DNA of 64,000 nt from Lachnospiraceae bacterium MC2017 (GTDB lineage Bacteria; Bacillota; Clostridia; Lachnospirales; Lachnospiraceae), in NCBI GenBank assembly GCA_000701625.1, contig JNJK01000009.1:62001-126000 (forward strand), written 5' to 3'. Shown piece after piece: positions 17,371 through 25,768 of the stretch. The notes beneath the pieces are model-generated. The model ran no database searches. It was not told where the DNA came from and was given only the letters and a program-made list of their open reading frames with translations. Positions within the stretch are counted from its first letter, which is position 1; every line of letters starts with the position of its first letter. The translations under genes were made by a program, and so were the position numbers.

Positions 17371-18243
17371 TCAGTCTGTTTTAGGAAGCGTAAATCTTCC
17401 CTCAACCTGCTCTGTCTTAATGATATTGATAAATACGCACGGATCTATCTGCTTTATTGCAGGTACTACCATTTTAAGCTCCGAATTTGAAACAACAGAG
17501 TATACCACTGTTCTCGGCGTATCCTGATAAGATCCCATACACTTGATATCCGTCGCTCCATGATGCGTCAGACGATATATTTCATCCGTTACCAATTTAG
17601 GCTTATCCGTTACTATAAGCAATGTATTTTTCCAATACCGCTTATATAGACCATGAATAACCTGTGTAGTAGTAAACTGAAATATTATGGAATACAATGC
17701 CTTGTCCCATCCAAACATATATCCGTTTACAGCTAAAATACAGGCATTAAAAACCAGTATATAGTTCCACGCATCAATATTAAATTTTTCTGATAAATAC
17801 ATCGCTACAAAATCCGTACCGCCGCTCGTAGCATCTGCCCTAAGACAGAGAGTAATTGCAAAACCATTTACAAGGCCTCCAAAAATACTTATCAGAAGCA
17901 CATCATATGTAATGACCTTTAACGGTATCATATCTGTAAGGATAGATGTGAGTACGATCGTTATGCACGAAAAGATCGTAAATTTCTTTCCGATCGCCTT
18001 AAAGCTGATAATGATAGGCCCTGCATTTAGCGCAAGGTATATTGGTCCGTATGGCAGTTCTATAGAAAAGAATTTCTGACATACATTCTGTATCAGGATC
18101 GTGAGACCGGAAAATCCCCCCGGTAATAATCCCCCGGTATGTACAAACGATCTCAGATTTATTGAAATGATCGCACCTGCCAGAACACACAGAAGCACTC
18201 TTTTTATATCCCGAAGCAGTGTTTTTCTGCCGCAAGCATCCAT
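17371..18243 (-). CDS. YitT family membrane protein with DUF2179 domain
   Basis: A 290-residue protein with several membrane helices (VLLCVLAGAIISINLRSF, GLTILIQNV, ILTDMIPL, VLLISIFGGLVNGFAITLCL, YILVFNACILAVNGYMFG and others). A cytoplasmic DUF2179 domain follows from about residue 200 (TLLIVTDKPKLVTDEIYRL, RTVVYSVVSNSELKMVV). The family is widespread in Firmicutes, with no settled substrate. The frame opens at 18276; TAGGAGG before the ATG at 18243 decides the start. It is 51 bases downstream of trkH and may be cotranscribed with it. Confidence 0.85.
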   Translation of the reverse strand: MDACGRKTLLRDIKRVLLCVLAGAIISINLRSFVHTGGLLPGGFSGLTILIQNVCQKFFSIELPYGPIYLALNAGPIIISFKAIGKKFTIFSCITIVLTSILTDMIPLKVITYDVLLISIFGGLVNGFAITLCLRADATSGGTDFVAMYLSEKFNIDAWNYILVFNACILAVNGYMFGWDKALYSIIFQFTTTQVIHGLYKRYWKNTLLIVTDKPKLVTDEIYRLTHHGATDIKCMGSYQDTPRTVVYSVVSNSELKMVVPAIKQIDPCVFINIIKTEQVEGRFTLPKTD

Positions 18244-18294
18244 TCCCCAATTCCTCCTATATAGACATATGGACAACCGTCGTTGGATGTCCGT

Positions 18295-19749
18295 TTACAT
18301 CTTTTTCCATGTGGTCCTTGAGAATAGCGCCAGGATAGGGAAGATCTCCAGACGTCCTGCAAGCATATCAAAAGACAGAACAATTTTTGAAAACGCACTG
18401 TAATCTGCAAAGTTGCAGGTGGGTCCTACCTGTCCGAGTCCCGGTCCTATATTATTAAATGTACATAAAATTGCAGAAAAATTAGTTTCCGTCGAAAAAC
18501 CGTCAAGCGATATCAGAAGCATACTAAGCATGATTATAATGATATATGCTGTGAGATATGCGTTTGTATTTGCAAGTATCTTTTCATCAACAACACGGTT
18601 GTTAACCCTGACCACCTGCACCTCTCTTGGATGTAGTACTGTTCGGATATTTCTTCGCAGTCCTTTCATAAGAAGCATCAATCTCGCACATTTGAGGCCA
18701 CCTCCCGTGCTTCCCGCGCTGGCTCCTATTACCATAAGTGCCAGAATTATCGTTTTAGAAAAACTTGGCCAAAGATCAAAATCCGTGGTTGCATAACCTG
18801 TTGTTGTAACGATACTCGCAACCTGAAAAAATGACTGTCTGAGAGTCTCTTCCAGCGTAGGATACATGTTTCTGACATTTACCGCTATGAGCAGCGCTGC
18901 AGCAACAACAATCCCCAGATAAAGTCTCAATTCTTCATCCTTAAATAAAGACTTAAAATCTTTCAAAAGTATCAGATAATAACAGCTGAAATTTACACCA
19001 AATAACAACATAAAGACCGTAGTAACATTTTGAAGATACGGACTGTAACTCGTAAAACTATCAGCCTTTACACCGAACCCACCGGTTCCCGCAGTACCAA
19101 ATGCATGACATACGGATTCAAAGAGTGGCATTCCTCCGAAAAGAAGAAAAACTATATCGAGAACTGTCAGTGCAATGTATATCAGGTACAAGATCATTGC
19201 AGTCTGACGCATCTTTGGCACGATCTTACCCACACTTGGTCCCGGGCTCTCTGCTCTTAGGAGATGGAGCGTAAAACCATTTCCCCGTCCTGAAGAAGGC
19301 ACTATAGCGAGCAAAAATACCAGAACACCCATTCCACCAACCCAATGCGTAAAACTCCTCCAATAAAGTATTCCTCTTGAAAGAGACTCTACATTAGGTA
19401 CTATCGATGCTCCTGTGGTAGTAAAACCTGATACAACCTCAAAGAAACAGTCCACGTATCTCGGAATTTCTCTTGAGAAGTAAAAAGGCAGCCCCCCAAG
19501 CAAACTCATGACTATCCATGCAAGGCCTGTACATACCAGACCTTCTCTCGCATAAAATCCTTTTTTTGCCCCCTTTGATATGAGCATAAGTAATCCCGCA
19601 GTAACAAGGATCAGCGCGATTGTTGTAAGGAAGGCACCTATCGCCACGTTCTCATGGTCATATATAGAAATAAAAAGCGCAGGGAGCATGAATACGGCCT
19701 CGATAAGGAGGATATATCCATTCAGACGCGCCAGCATCTTATAATTCAT
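18295..19749 (-). CDS. trkH: Potassium uptake channel subunit TrkH
   Basis: Membrane subunit of the Trk/Ktr potassium transport system, 484 residues. All four pore-loop repeats are visible: VVSGFTTTGASIVP, AFGTAGTGGFGVKA, ASIVTTTGYATTD and CTFNNIGPGLGQVG. The central glycine of each selectivity filter is kept. It begins six bases after the end of trkA, so the pair is translationally close, and the products form the gated channel together. Confidence 0.95.
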   Translation of the reverse strand: MNYKMLARLNGYILLIEAVFMLPALFISIYDHENVAIGAFLTTIALILVTAGLLMLISKGAKKGFYAREGLVCTGLAWIVMSLLGGLPFYFSREIPRYVDCFFEVVSGFTTTGASIVPNVESLSRGILYWRSFTHWVGGMGVLVFLLAIVPSSGRGNGFTLHLLRAESPGPSVGKIVPKMRQTAMILYLIYIALTVLDIVFLLFGGMPLFESVCHAFGTAGTGGFGVKADSFTSYSPYLQNVTTVFMLLFGVNFSCYYLILLKDFKSLFKDEELRLYLGIVVAAALLIAVNVRNMYPTLEETLRQSFFQVASIVTTTGYATTDFDLWPSFSKTIILALMVIGASAGSTGGGLKCARLMLLMKGLRRNIRTVLHPREVQVVRVNNRVVDEKILANTNAYLTAYIIIIMLSMLLISLDGFSTETNFSAILCTFNNIGPGLGQVGPTCNFADYSAFSKIVLSFDMLAGRLEIFPILALFSRTTWKKM

Positions 19750-19755
19750 CTGTCT

Positions 19756-21117
19756 TTACTCCAAAAATATATCATTGAACTGTCCGATAACTTCTTCACC
19801 CGCTGAAATAACGATTACAGAATCGCCCTTTTCAAACGTTGAGTCACCTGTAAGTATTCTTGACTTTCCTCTCTTTGAAGCGCAAGCGATCAGTACATGT
19901 TTCCTTAGTTTCAGGTTCTTAAGAGGTTCTCCGCAGTGCATAGTATTTTCATCCAAAATGAATTCTATCGCTTCTGCCTGTCCATCCGCGATCATATGCA
20001 CGGAAACAGCCGCGCCAACCTGATTTTCCATGGCACGTACATAACGTACTATACTGTTCGTACAAAGATCTTTCGGCGAAATGATACTTCCAACCGGCAG
20101 ATCATCAAGCATCTGGACATTTTCCTCACGACTTAGTTTTGTTATCACCTGAGGAACACCTCTGTGTGTTCCAAATATTGATAATACAATGTTTGTCTCA
20201 TCAACACCTGTAAGAGTGACGAAAGCATCACAATCAGCAATTCCCTCTTTATCAAGGATCTTCTGATCTCCCGCATCACCCAAAACTACTGTTGCCTCAG
20301 GAAGATCAGATGCAAGCTCCCTACAGCGCTCCTGGTTGTTTTCTATGATACGAACGTCAATCCCGTGCCTTATCAGAGCCTGTGCAAGATAATAGCTTAT
20401 ACGGCTTCCTCCTGCGATCAGGACACGTCTCGCTTTGCGGGTTATGATACCCAAATGTTTAAGTAACGTTGCAAGGTTTTCAGCATCACCAGTAACAAAA
20501 AGGCGATCTCCCTCCTGAAGAACAAAGTCACCGGACGGTATTGTGACTTCTCCGTCACGCACAGCGGCACATACGAGTATCTGACAGCGGACCACGCTAT
20601 TTAATTTGCTGAGTGGCACACCTATTGCCTTACTGTCTTCACGAACTCTGAGCTCAACGATCTCGACTGTTCCTCTTGCAAAGGTATCTCTCTTAAGAAA
20701 TCCGGGATACTTTATGAGTCTGCCTATCTCACTTGCAGCCTGTCTGTCAGGATTAACAGCCATAGACAGTCCAAAGGCACTTCGAAGCGAATAGATCTGT
20801 CCTGCATATTCCGGATTTTTTATACGTGTTACCGTATGTAAACGAGGATTCATCGAATGTGCCGTCATACAGCAGAGAAGATTTACTTCGTCTTTTCCGG
20901 TCATGGCAACCAGCAGATCCGCATCTTCTACTCCAGCATCTCTCAGAGTATCCATAGAAGCGCAATTTCCCTCTATTCCCATTACATCGCAGTCTTCCAT
21001 GATACTTTCAAGCACACCGGGATTTTCATCAATAACAGTGAGATCGCATCCCTCTGCAGCAAGCTGTTTTGTGAGGCTTGCCCCCATTTTGCCGTTTCCG
21101 GCTACCAGAATCTTCAT
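19756..21117 (-). CDS. trkA: Trk potassium system regulatory subunit TrkA
   Basis: Cytoplasmic gating subunit with two tandem RCK units. The first starts with the Rossmann loop ILVAGNGKMGASLTKQLA and the second with RVLIAGGSRISYYLAQALI; each is followed by a TrkA-C domain. Nucleotide binding there controls TrkH. The 453-residue length matches two-RCK TrkA. The frame has a TTG five codons upstream, but GGAAGGAACC precedes the ATG at 21117. Confidence 0.95.
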   Translation of the reverse strand: MKILVAGNGKMGASLTKQLAAEGCDLTVIDENPGVLESIMEDCDVMGIEGNCASMDTLRDAGVEDADLLVAMTGKDEVNLLCCMTAHSMNPRLHTVTRIKNPEYAGQIYSLRSAFGLSMAVNPDRQAASEIGRLIKYPGFLKRDTFARGTVEIVELRVREDSKAIGVPLSKLNSVVRCQILVCAAVRDGEVTIPSGDFVLQEGDRLFVTGDAENLATLLKHLGIITRKARRVLIAGGSRISYYLAQALIRHGIDVRIIENNQERCRELASDLPEATVVLGDAGDQKILDKEGIADCDAFVTLTGVDETNIVLSIFGTHRGVPQVITKLSREENVQMLDDLPVGSIISPKDLCTNSIVRYVRAMENQVGAAVSVHMIADGQAEAIEFILDENTMHCGEPLKNLKLRKHVLIACASKRGKSRILTGDSTFEKGDSVIVISAGEEVIGQFNDIFLE

Positions 21118-21153
21118 TTTGGTTCCTTCCAACTATTTTTTTATTATGATTAC

Positions 21154-21190
21154 ATGATGTAAGGTTCAAAAGTGCTTTTCCCCATGTCAT
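21154..21190. repeat. Copy 2 of a dispersed imperfect palindrome
   Basis: ATGATGTAAGGTTCAAAAG runs into TGCTTTTCCCCATGTCAT, giving AAAAG/CTTTT and ATG/CAT pairings. It lies just upstream of trkA. Related sequences occur at 4516 and 40876. Confidence 0.4.
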
Positions 21191-21271
21191 CACTACAATT
21201 TCGACTATAATAAACTTCTTATATTTACCCCTGTATATATCGGATAAATATTAATTCTTCAAAACCATTTA

Positions 21272-22030
21272 TTATTTCAGAATTAGTTCCACAGGGCAAT
21301 GATCTGACCCCATAATATCTGTATGAATGGACGCGTCCTCGAGTATATCTCTAAGCGAATCAGATATCAGAAAATAATCTATTCTCCATCCTGCGTTTTT
21401 CTCCCTTGCCTTAAATCTGTAAGACCACCAGGAATACACATCCGCAAGATCAGGATTCAGATATCTAAATGTATCTGTAAGATGACCGTCCCTTAAAAGC
21501 ACTGTCATCTTTTCTCTTTCTTCATCAGTAAAACCTGCATTATGATGATTTGTCTTTGGATTTTTTATATCAATCTCTTCATGAGCCACATTTAAATCTC
21601 CGCAGATTATGACCGGTTTCTTTGCCTGCAGGTCATTGATATATCTTAGAAAAGCATCTTCCCAGTCCATTCTGTCATCGAGACGCAGAAGTCCCTGCTT
21701 TGAATTAGGCGTATAAACCGTTATCAGATAGTACTCTTCAAATTCCAGACAGATGATACGTCCTTCGTTATCCACCTTATATTCATCCATTCCATATGAA
21801 ACACTAACGGGCTTTATACGGGTAAAAACAGCAGTCCCGGAATAGCCTTTCTTTTCTGCATAGTTCCAGTACTGCTCATATTCATCTGAAATATCTAGTT
21901 TTATCTGACCTTCCTGAAGCTTTGTTTCCTGTAGACAGAAAACATCCGCATCAAGATCATTAAATGCTTCAATGAAATTTTTACCAACACAAGCTCTGAG
22001 ACCGTTTACATTCCATGAAACAAATTTCAT
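21272..22030 (-). CDS. exoA: Exodeoxyribonuclease III
   Basis: AP endonuclease and 3'-5' exonuclease of base-excision repair, 252 residues. Signature stretches are KFVSWNVNGLRACV, FCLQETKLQEGQIK, VYTPNSKQGL, ICGDLNVAHEEIDIKNP, GWRIDYFLIS and the final SDHCPVELIL with the catalytic Asp-His pair. It stands alone between trkA and an unknown divergent gene. Confidence 0.95.
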   Translation of the reverse strand: MKFVSWNVNGLRACVGKNFIEAFNDLDADVFCLQETKLQEGQIKLDISDEYEQYWNYAEKKGYSGTAVFTRIKPVSVSYGMDEYKVDNEGRIICLEFEEYYLITVYTPNSKQGLLRLDDRMDWEDAFLRYINDLQAKKPVIICGDLNVAHEEIDIKNPKTNHHNAGFTDEEREKMTVLLRDGHLTDTFRYLNPDLADVYSWWSYRFKAREKNAGWRIDYFLISDSLRDILEDASIHTDIMGSDHCPVELILK

Positions 22031-22304
22031 TCACTTACCCTCCGCATACCGATCATAGATTTTCATTTCTATATCATCAGCTTTCTTTGCTGTTTTTTTA
22101 CCAAAAACAAACATAACGGATCACATCTACATATGACCCGCTTTAACTAGTGTATCATTCATTCTCTTATGTGGCAACTTTATCTATAGTTTCTTACGTA
22201 CCTGTACGGAATAGTTAGTAGTTTTTTTATTTTTATAACATATGTTTGATAAATATTAATTCCGATATATAGGATATAAAAGAAATATATTTGGAGGTGT
22301 GCTC
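22031..22304. other. Intergenic region between exoA and the 158-residue gene
   Basis: About 270 bases between divergent genes. An imperfect hairpin (CGGATCACAT against ATATGACCCG, 22115-22139) is the only structure seen, and it reads on the minus strand into a T-rich run. No gene or known RNA motif is visible. Confidence 0.3.
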
Positions 22305-22781
22305 ATGGATGACAAAACCTTCGAGGCATTGATTGCCCATAATCGCTTTATGTCGTTTTCAGAGACGGAGCTCGTAATCGACGGCATTCGTATTTGCAAG
22401 ATACGTACACGTCTTTACCGGGAATTTCGGGAGTTTTTTGGTCATTCTCCAGAGTCTGAAATTAAAGAACATATTTTATCATTTTGTCCTGACCGCCGCA
22501 GAACCCTGGTTCTGGGTTTATCAATAATGCGTCTGATACTCCCCTGCACGATCGATGAAGATATTACAGATTACCTCACAGCAATGGTTAACGTGCGTTA
22601 TCAGGAGACCTATGAAACCTATTCTCGCGAAACAAGTAAAGTCGATGATTACTTTGAACGCTTTATGCAGAAACACGATGAACTTTACAACAATATCTCC
22701 GTTAAGGCTGCACTGAATATCAGAAAGCACATTTATCGTGAACTGACAGGCGCTGAACCGCCGTACTTTACACTGCCATAA
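22305..22781 (+). CDS. Hypothetical protein, 158 residues
   Basis: I do not recognise this family. The protein is soluble, without a signal peptide or membrane helix. Its central part is hydrophobic (RTLVLGLSIMRLILPCTID) and its C-terminal half is likely helical and charged (VDDYFERFMQKHDELYNNI, AALNIRKHIYRELTG). TTGGAGG seven bases before the ATG at 22305 marks a real gene; a GTG two codons earlier is less likely. It has its own terminator at 22795, so it is monocistronic. Confidence 0.6.
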   Translation: MDDKTFEALIAHNRFMSFSETELVIDGIRICKIRTRLYREFREFFGHSPESEIKEHILSFCPDRRRTLVLGLSIMRLILPCTIDEDITDYLTAMVNVRYQETYETYSRETSKVDDYFERFMQKHDELYNNISVKAALNIRKHIYRELTGAEPPYFTLP

Positions 22782-22794
22782 AAAGCGTATTTTT

Positions 22795-22826
22795 AGGGGT
22801 TGCACCCACAATCCGGTGAAACCCCT
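22795..22826 (+). terminator. Terminator after the 158-residue gene
   Basis: AGGGGTT then CACC pairs with GGTG then AACCCCT, with one mismatch, followed by TCTATTG. It lies 14 bases after the stop. Confidence 0.7.
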
Positions 22827-22877
22827 TCTATTGCTTTATGTTACAATTTTATAGTAGCTTTATGATTTCTTATAGTA

Positions 22878-24458
22878 TTACTGATTCAGTCGAACAACAA
22901 CCACATCTCCCACTTGCTTTATATATCCTTCATTCGGATACGAAGGCATATTCTTCACTTCTTCGTTCTCTGAAAGATCTTCATAATTCATATTTGCTAT
23001 ATTCAACTTAATCTGGAGATATTTCAAAAATAATCCCTTATAGGACAACTTCATGGTATCGCCACCAAGCGCAAATGTACCATATTTGGCATACGGATTA
23101 GCCTTATAATAATTATCGTTCACTGCAAAATATGCATTATCCGCAGGACATCCTTCAAAAAACAGCTGACTATCCAATAGCCCCTTTTCTTTTAAATCAT
23201 CTATAATTTGATAAGCCATGGTGGTTGTAGCTGTTCTTCCATTAAGCATGGCGTCCTGATCGAGCTGAATCTGTACGATATTTCCATATAAAATCAAAAA
23301 GCCTGACACCATAACTGCTACGAACACACCCTTTTTTATTCCGAATTCTTCTCCATCCATAAAAAGGACCACGAGAGGAAGAAAAATTGCCATGCCAGCT
23401 GTTGTCTGTAACGAAAAATCAGCACTTGGCGCAATAACAAATACGGCATTGCAGGCTACAGGAAGAAGCAGCACTGTTATGATTATCACTGACAAAAGTC
23501 GTACATCCAACACACCCTTTTTCTTACCTTTTTTTATTTCTTTCCAGAAATTTAAGCCAACAATAAGCATTATTACGAGATTCAACGCAAATGCCAGCCA
23601 CATTATCTTCTTTTCCTGCAAAAAATTCAATCTAAACCCATGTTTTTCCGGACTGAAATAGTATTCAAAAAACAATGTGTATGCTCTAATAATACTTTTA
23701 GGAATATTTGTAAGAGTTCCTACACTTCCTGAAGAATCCGCACCATGATAACTACTAAGTGATGTATGATATCTATTTAACGCAAGTGACATATTAAAAG
23801 CATATAAAATGATTCCAATAACTACGCTCCTACTTATTGTAAACAAATATCCCATGACTTTCTTGAAATCCTGTTTTTCCTTAATTATCAAATACAAAAG
23901 AAAAAACAGGGCAACAAGACCGTATACTGCAAGAAATGCCTGATAAAGTGAAAAGAATACACATATTAATATCGGACACAGAAAGAGCCTAACATACCAA
24001 TTCCTTGCCTTTATCCCTACATAAACCGCCAATACAGATACTAAAAATGACAAACCATATGCAAATGATGTAAACCTATAGGAAAGCACTATTGACACAA
24101 GCGTTGATGCCAAAAACAGTGACATTGATAAAAAACTTATCACCTTACTTTTTACATCGAATAAATCAATAATCAAGACAAATCCACAAACAAACATAAT
24201 TATTGTCATTATCGATGTCAACGGATCCAAATGCAATCCAGAATGGATTCCATCAATCACAGGAAGCATCCATCTTCCTAAAGACACTTCCCATCTTCCG
24301 GCAATTGAATAGCTTTGTCTCCAAAGACCATCATAAGTATTTGTAAGCTGCTGTGTCATAAATGTTGCATAAACCATTATCGAAATAATTATTCCGAAGA
24401 TTAAATTATTAATGCCACTTTTTCTTCTGTGTTCATCATCAAATAATGAATTTTGCAT
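22878..24458 (-). CDS. GtrII-like glucosyltransferase-domain membrane protein
   Basis: A 526-residue integral membrane protein resembling the Glucos_trans_II (GtrII) family, which uses lipid-linked glucose to decorate surface polymers. The N-terminal loop after the first helix carries NTYDGLWRQSYSIAGRWEVSLGRWMLP, quoted here in two parts: NTYDGLWRQ and GRWEVSLGRWMLP, the arrangement typical of the family. About ten to twelve hydrophobic helices fill residues 20-400, and a soluble C-terminal domain of about 110 residues follows. It has no flanking partners, so the polymer it modifies is unknown. Confidence 0.72.
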   Translation of the reverse strand: MQNSLFDDEHRRKSGINNLIFGIIISIMVYATFMTQQLTNTYDGLWRQSYSIAGRWEVSLGRWMLPVIDGIHSGLHLDPLTSIMTIIMFVCGFVLIIDLFDVKSKVISFLSMSLFLASTLVSIVLSYRFTSFAYGLSFLVSVLAVYVGIKARNWYVRLFLCPILICVFFSLYQAFLAVYGLVALFFLLYLIIKEKQDFKKVMGYLFTISRSVVIGIILYAFNMSLALNRYHTSLSSYHGADSSGSVGTLTNIPKSIIRAYTLFFEYYFSPEKHGFRLNFLQEKKIMWLAFALNLVIMLIVGLNFWKEIKKGKKKGVLDVRLLSVIIITVLLLPVACNAVFVIAPSADFSLQTTAGMAIFLPLVVLFMDGEEFGIKKGVFVAVMVSGFLILYGNIVQIQLDQDAMLNGRTATTTMAYQIIDDLKEKGLLDSQLFFEGCPADNAYFAVNDNYYKANPYAKYGTFALGGDTMKLSYKGLFLKYLQIKLNIANMNYEDLSENEEVKNMPSYPNEGYIKQVGDVVVVRLNQ

Positions 24459-24744
24459 ATTTCAACCATCCTTTTTCTTTATTTCACAAATTCATCGTTT
24501 TATATGTTACTATTCCAATAGCGCTTTTTAAAGCATCAGATACAAAAATTCCTGCTTTAGAAATAAATGGTTTCTGTTCACTCGCTTACAGCTTGCTCAC
24601 GTAACAGGTTTTGCCAATTTAAATCGCCTTCGACGATGGGCAAAATCCAATGGCTATTCACCTTTCTTAATCGTAAACTACGCATTAACAGCTCCGTTTG
24701 CGTATGAACCGTAACAATATATGAGCCGTTAATTCCAGTCATAA
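24459..24744. other. Non-coding region between the GtrII-like gene and the tRNA cluster
   Basis: No gene is supported. It contains a hairpin at 24607-24648 (GGTTTTGCC against GGCAAAATCC, with ATCG/CGAT inside) preceded by a TGTT...AACA segment (24575-24606). A loosely similar stretch lies at 29445-29480, so this may be a degenerate small repeat. Confidence 0.35.
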
Positions 24745-24775
24745 GAAAACGCCCCGCATCACTGCGGGACGTTTC
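24745..24775 (-). terminator. Terminator of the downstream tRNA unit
   Basis: On the minus strand GAAACGTCCCGCA pairs with TGCGGGGCGTTTTC, followed by TTAT. It lies 16 bases after the 3' end of the tRNA-His gene. Confidence 0.88.
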
Positions 24776-24790
24776 ATGCGTTTAATATAG

Positions 24791-24865
24791 GGTGGAATGA
24801 GGGATTCGAACCCTCGATCTCCAGAACCACAATCTGGCGCGTTAACCAACTACGCCAATTCCACC
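24791..24865 (-). tRNA. tRNA-His (GTG), copy 1
   Basis: Full cloverleaf on the minus strand: acceptor GGTGGAAT/ATTCCACC, anticodon GTG in a TTGTGGT loop, and T-arm GAGGGTTCGAATCCCTC. The 5' extra G pairs with the 3' C as usual for tRNA-His. CCA is not encoded. Confidence 0.96.
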
Positions 24866-24900
24866 ATTATTGGCAGATACCGATCACGGTTATCTACAAA

Positions 24901-24974
24901 TGTGCTCGCAGGGATTCGAACCCTGGACCTACGGCTTAGAAGGCCGTTGCTCTATCCAGCTGAGCTACGAACAC
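24901..24974 (-). tRNA. tRNA-Arg (TCT), copy 1
   Basis: Minus-strand cloverleaf with acceptor GTGTTCG/CGAGCAC, anticodon loop CTTCTAA and T-arm CAGGGTTCGAATCCCTG. CCA is not encoded. It is separated from tRNA-His by a 35-base spacer holding an ACCG/CGGT hairpin. Confidence 0.96.
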
Positions 24975-25009
24975 ATTACGCTGAGCTTTTATTGGCTCAA
25001 CGAGTTATG

Positions 25010-25038
25010 ATGTTACCATCTTTGTGCGTTGTTGTCAA
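25010..25038 (-). promoter_or_regulatory. Predicted promoter of the second tRNA unit (Arg-His)
   Basis: Minus strand TTGACA (25038-25033), a 17-base spacer, TAACAT (25015-25010). It lies about 35 bases before tRNA-Arg copy 1. Confidence 0.65.
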
Positions 25039-25085
25039 ATGTTTTTTATAATAAATGTAACGATCAATGTGACAGATTGGGAGCA

Positions 25086-25190
25086 GCGCCTTCTGATGCC
25101 ACTTAGTAAGCGGGTTCGACTTCCGCATATAAACATAGCAAAATCCCCACGAACTAATTTGTGGGGATTCATAAGTCTGAGACACGCGGG
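25086..25190. repeat. 105-base duplicated segment, copy 1, with tRNA-Lys 3' fragment
   Basis: It matches 25252-25356 with about 8 mismatches in 105 positions. It holds a terminator hairpin (ATCCCCAC/GTGGGGAT, 25143-25168) and only the last 13 bases of tRNA-Lys (minus CCCGCGTGTCTCA), so it is a truncated copy of the tRNA-Lys 3' region. A T-arm-like GCGGGTTCGACTTCCGC reads on the plus strand. Confidence 0.8.
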
Positions 25191-25251
25191 GCGCTGAAGA
25201 TCCAGTGGATCTTCGTTTAGCGCCGACCGAAGTGGAACGTAGACCGAACCC
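25191..25251. other. 61-base spacer between the duplicated segments
   Basis: It contains an almost perfect hairpin: GCGCT then AAGATCC against GGATCTT then AGCGC. There is no gene. Its origin is not recognised. Confidence 0.45.
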
Positions 25252-25356
25252 GCGCCTTCCGTTGCCATTTCGCAAGCGGGTTCGACTCCCGCATATAAAT
25301 ATAGCAAAATCCCCACGAACTAATTCGTGGGGATTCATAAGTCTGAGACACGCGGG
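25252..25356. repeat. 105-base duplicated segment, copy 2, joined to intact tRNA-Lys
   Basis: Second copy of the segment at 25086-25190. It runs into the complete tRNA-Lys gene. Its hairpin ATCCCCACGAA/TTCGTGGGGAT (25309-25334), followed on the minus strand by TTTTG, is the likely terminator of the first tRNA unit. Confidence 0.8.
25309..25334 (-). terminator. Terminator of the first tRNA unit, after tRNA-Lys
   Basis: Eleven-pair hairpin with a CTAA-type loop and a short U-run on the minus strand, ten bases after tRNA-Lys. A near-identical hairpin is present in the duplicated copy at 25143-25168. Confidence 0.8.
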
Positions 25357-25416
25357 AGTCGAACCCGCGACAACCTGATTAAAAGTCAGGTGCTCTACCA
25401 ACTGAGCTAGTATCTC
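25344..25416 (-). tRNA. tRNA-Lys (TTT)
   Basis: Acceptor GAGATAC/GTGTCTC, D-arm AGCTCAGTTGGTAGAGC, anticodon TTT in CTTTTAA, T-arm CGCGGGTTCGACTCCCGCG, discriminator A. CCA is not encoded. Confidence 0.96.
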
Positions 25417-25464
25417 ATAGTATTTAATTAATCGATCAGCTTTACATCAAGCTAGTAAAGCAAG

Positions 25465-25536
25465 CAGGGCTAGCCGGATTCGAACCGGCGAATACAGCAG
25501 TCAAAGTGCTGTGCCTTACCGCTTGGCGATAGCCCT
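25465..25536 (-). tRNA. tRNA-Gln (TTG)
   Basis: Acceptor AGGGCTA/TAGCCCT, anticodon stem CAGCA/TGCTG around CTTTGAC with anticodon TTG, T-arm GCCGGTTCGAATCCGGC, discriminator G. CCA is not encoded. Confidence 0.95.
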
Positions 25537-25558
25537 AAATGGCTCTCTGACCAATCAG

Positions 25559-25633
25559 GGTGGAATGAGGGACTCGAACCCTCGATCTCCAGAACCACAA
25601 TCTGGCGCGTTAACCAACTACGCCAATCCCACC
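25559..25633 (-). tRNA. tRNA-His (GTG), copy 2
   Basis: Nearly identical to copy 1 at 24791-24865; the acceptor reads GGTGGGAT, giving a G-T pair, and there is one change in the T-loop region. Anticodon GTG. CCA is not encoded. Confidence 0.95.
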
Positions 25634-25668
25634 ATTAAAGGTAGATACCGATCACGGTTATCTACAAA

Positions 25669-25742
25669 TGTGCTCGCAGGGATTCGAACCCTGGACCTAC
25701 GGCTTAGAAGGCCGTTGCTCTATCCAGCTGAGCTACGAACAC
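25669..25742 (-). tRNA. tRNA-Arg (TCT), copy 2
   Basis: Identical in sequence to copy 1 at 24901-24974, and separated from tRNA-His copy 2 by the same kind of 35-base spacer. Anticodon TCT. Confidence 0.96.
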
Positions 25743-25768
25743 ATTTATCGTTCCGAACTTCGGAACGA

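Noticed and set aside
25178-25190. A second tRNA-Lys at the first duplicated unit
   Set aside because: Only the last 13 bases of the tRNA are present. There is no anticodon or D-arm.
24997-25401. Minus-strand open frame across the tRNA-Lys region with internal peptide repeats
   Set aside because: It is translated from duplicated tRNA, terminator and spacer sequence. It overlaps the intact tRNA-Lys gene and has no ribosome site.
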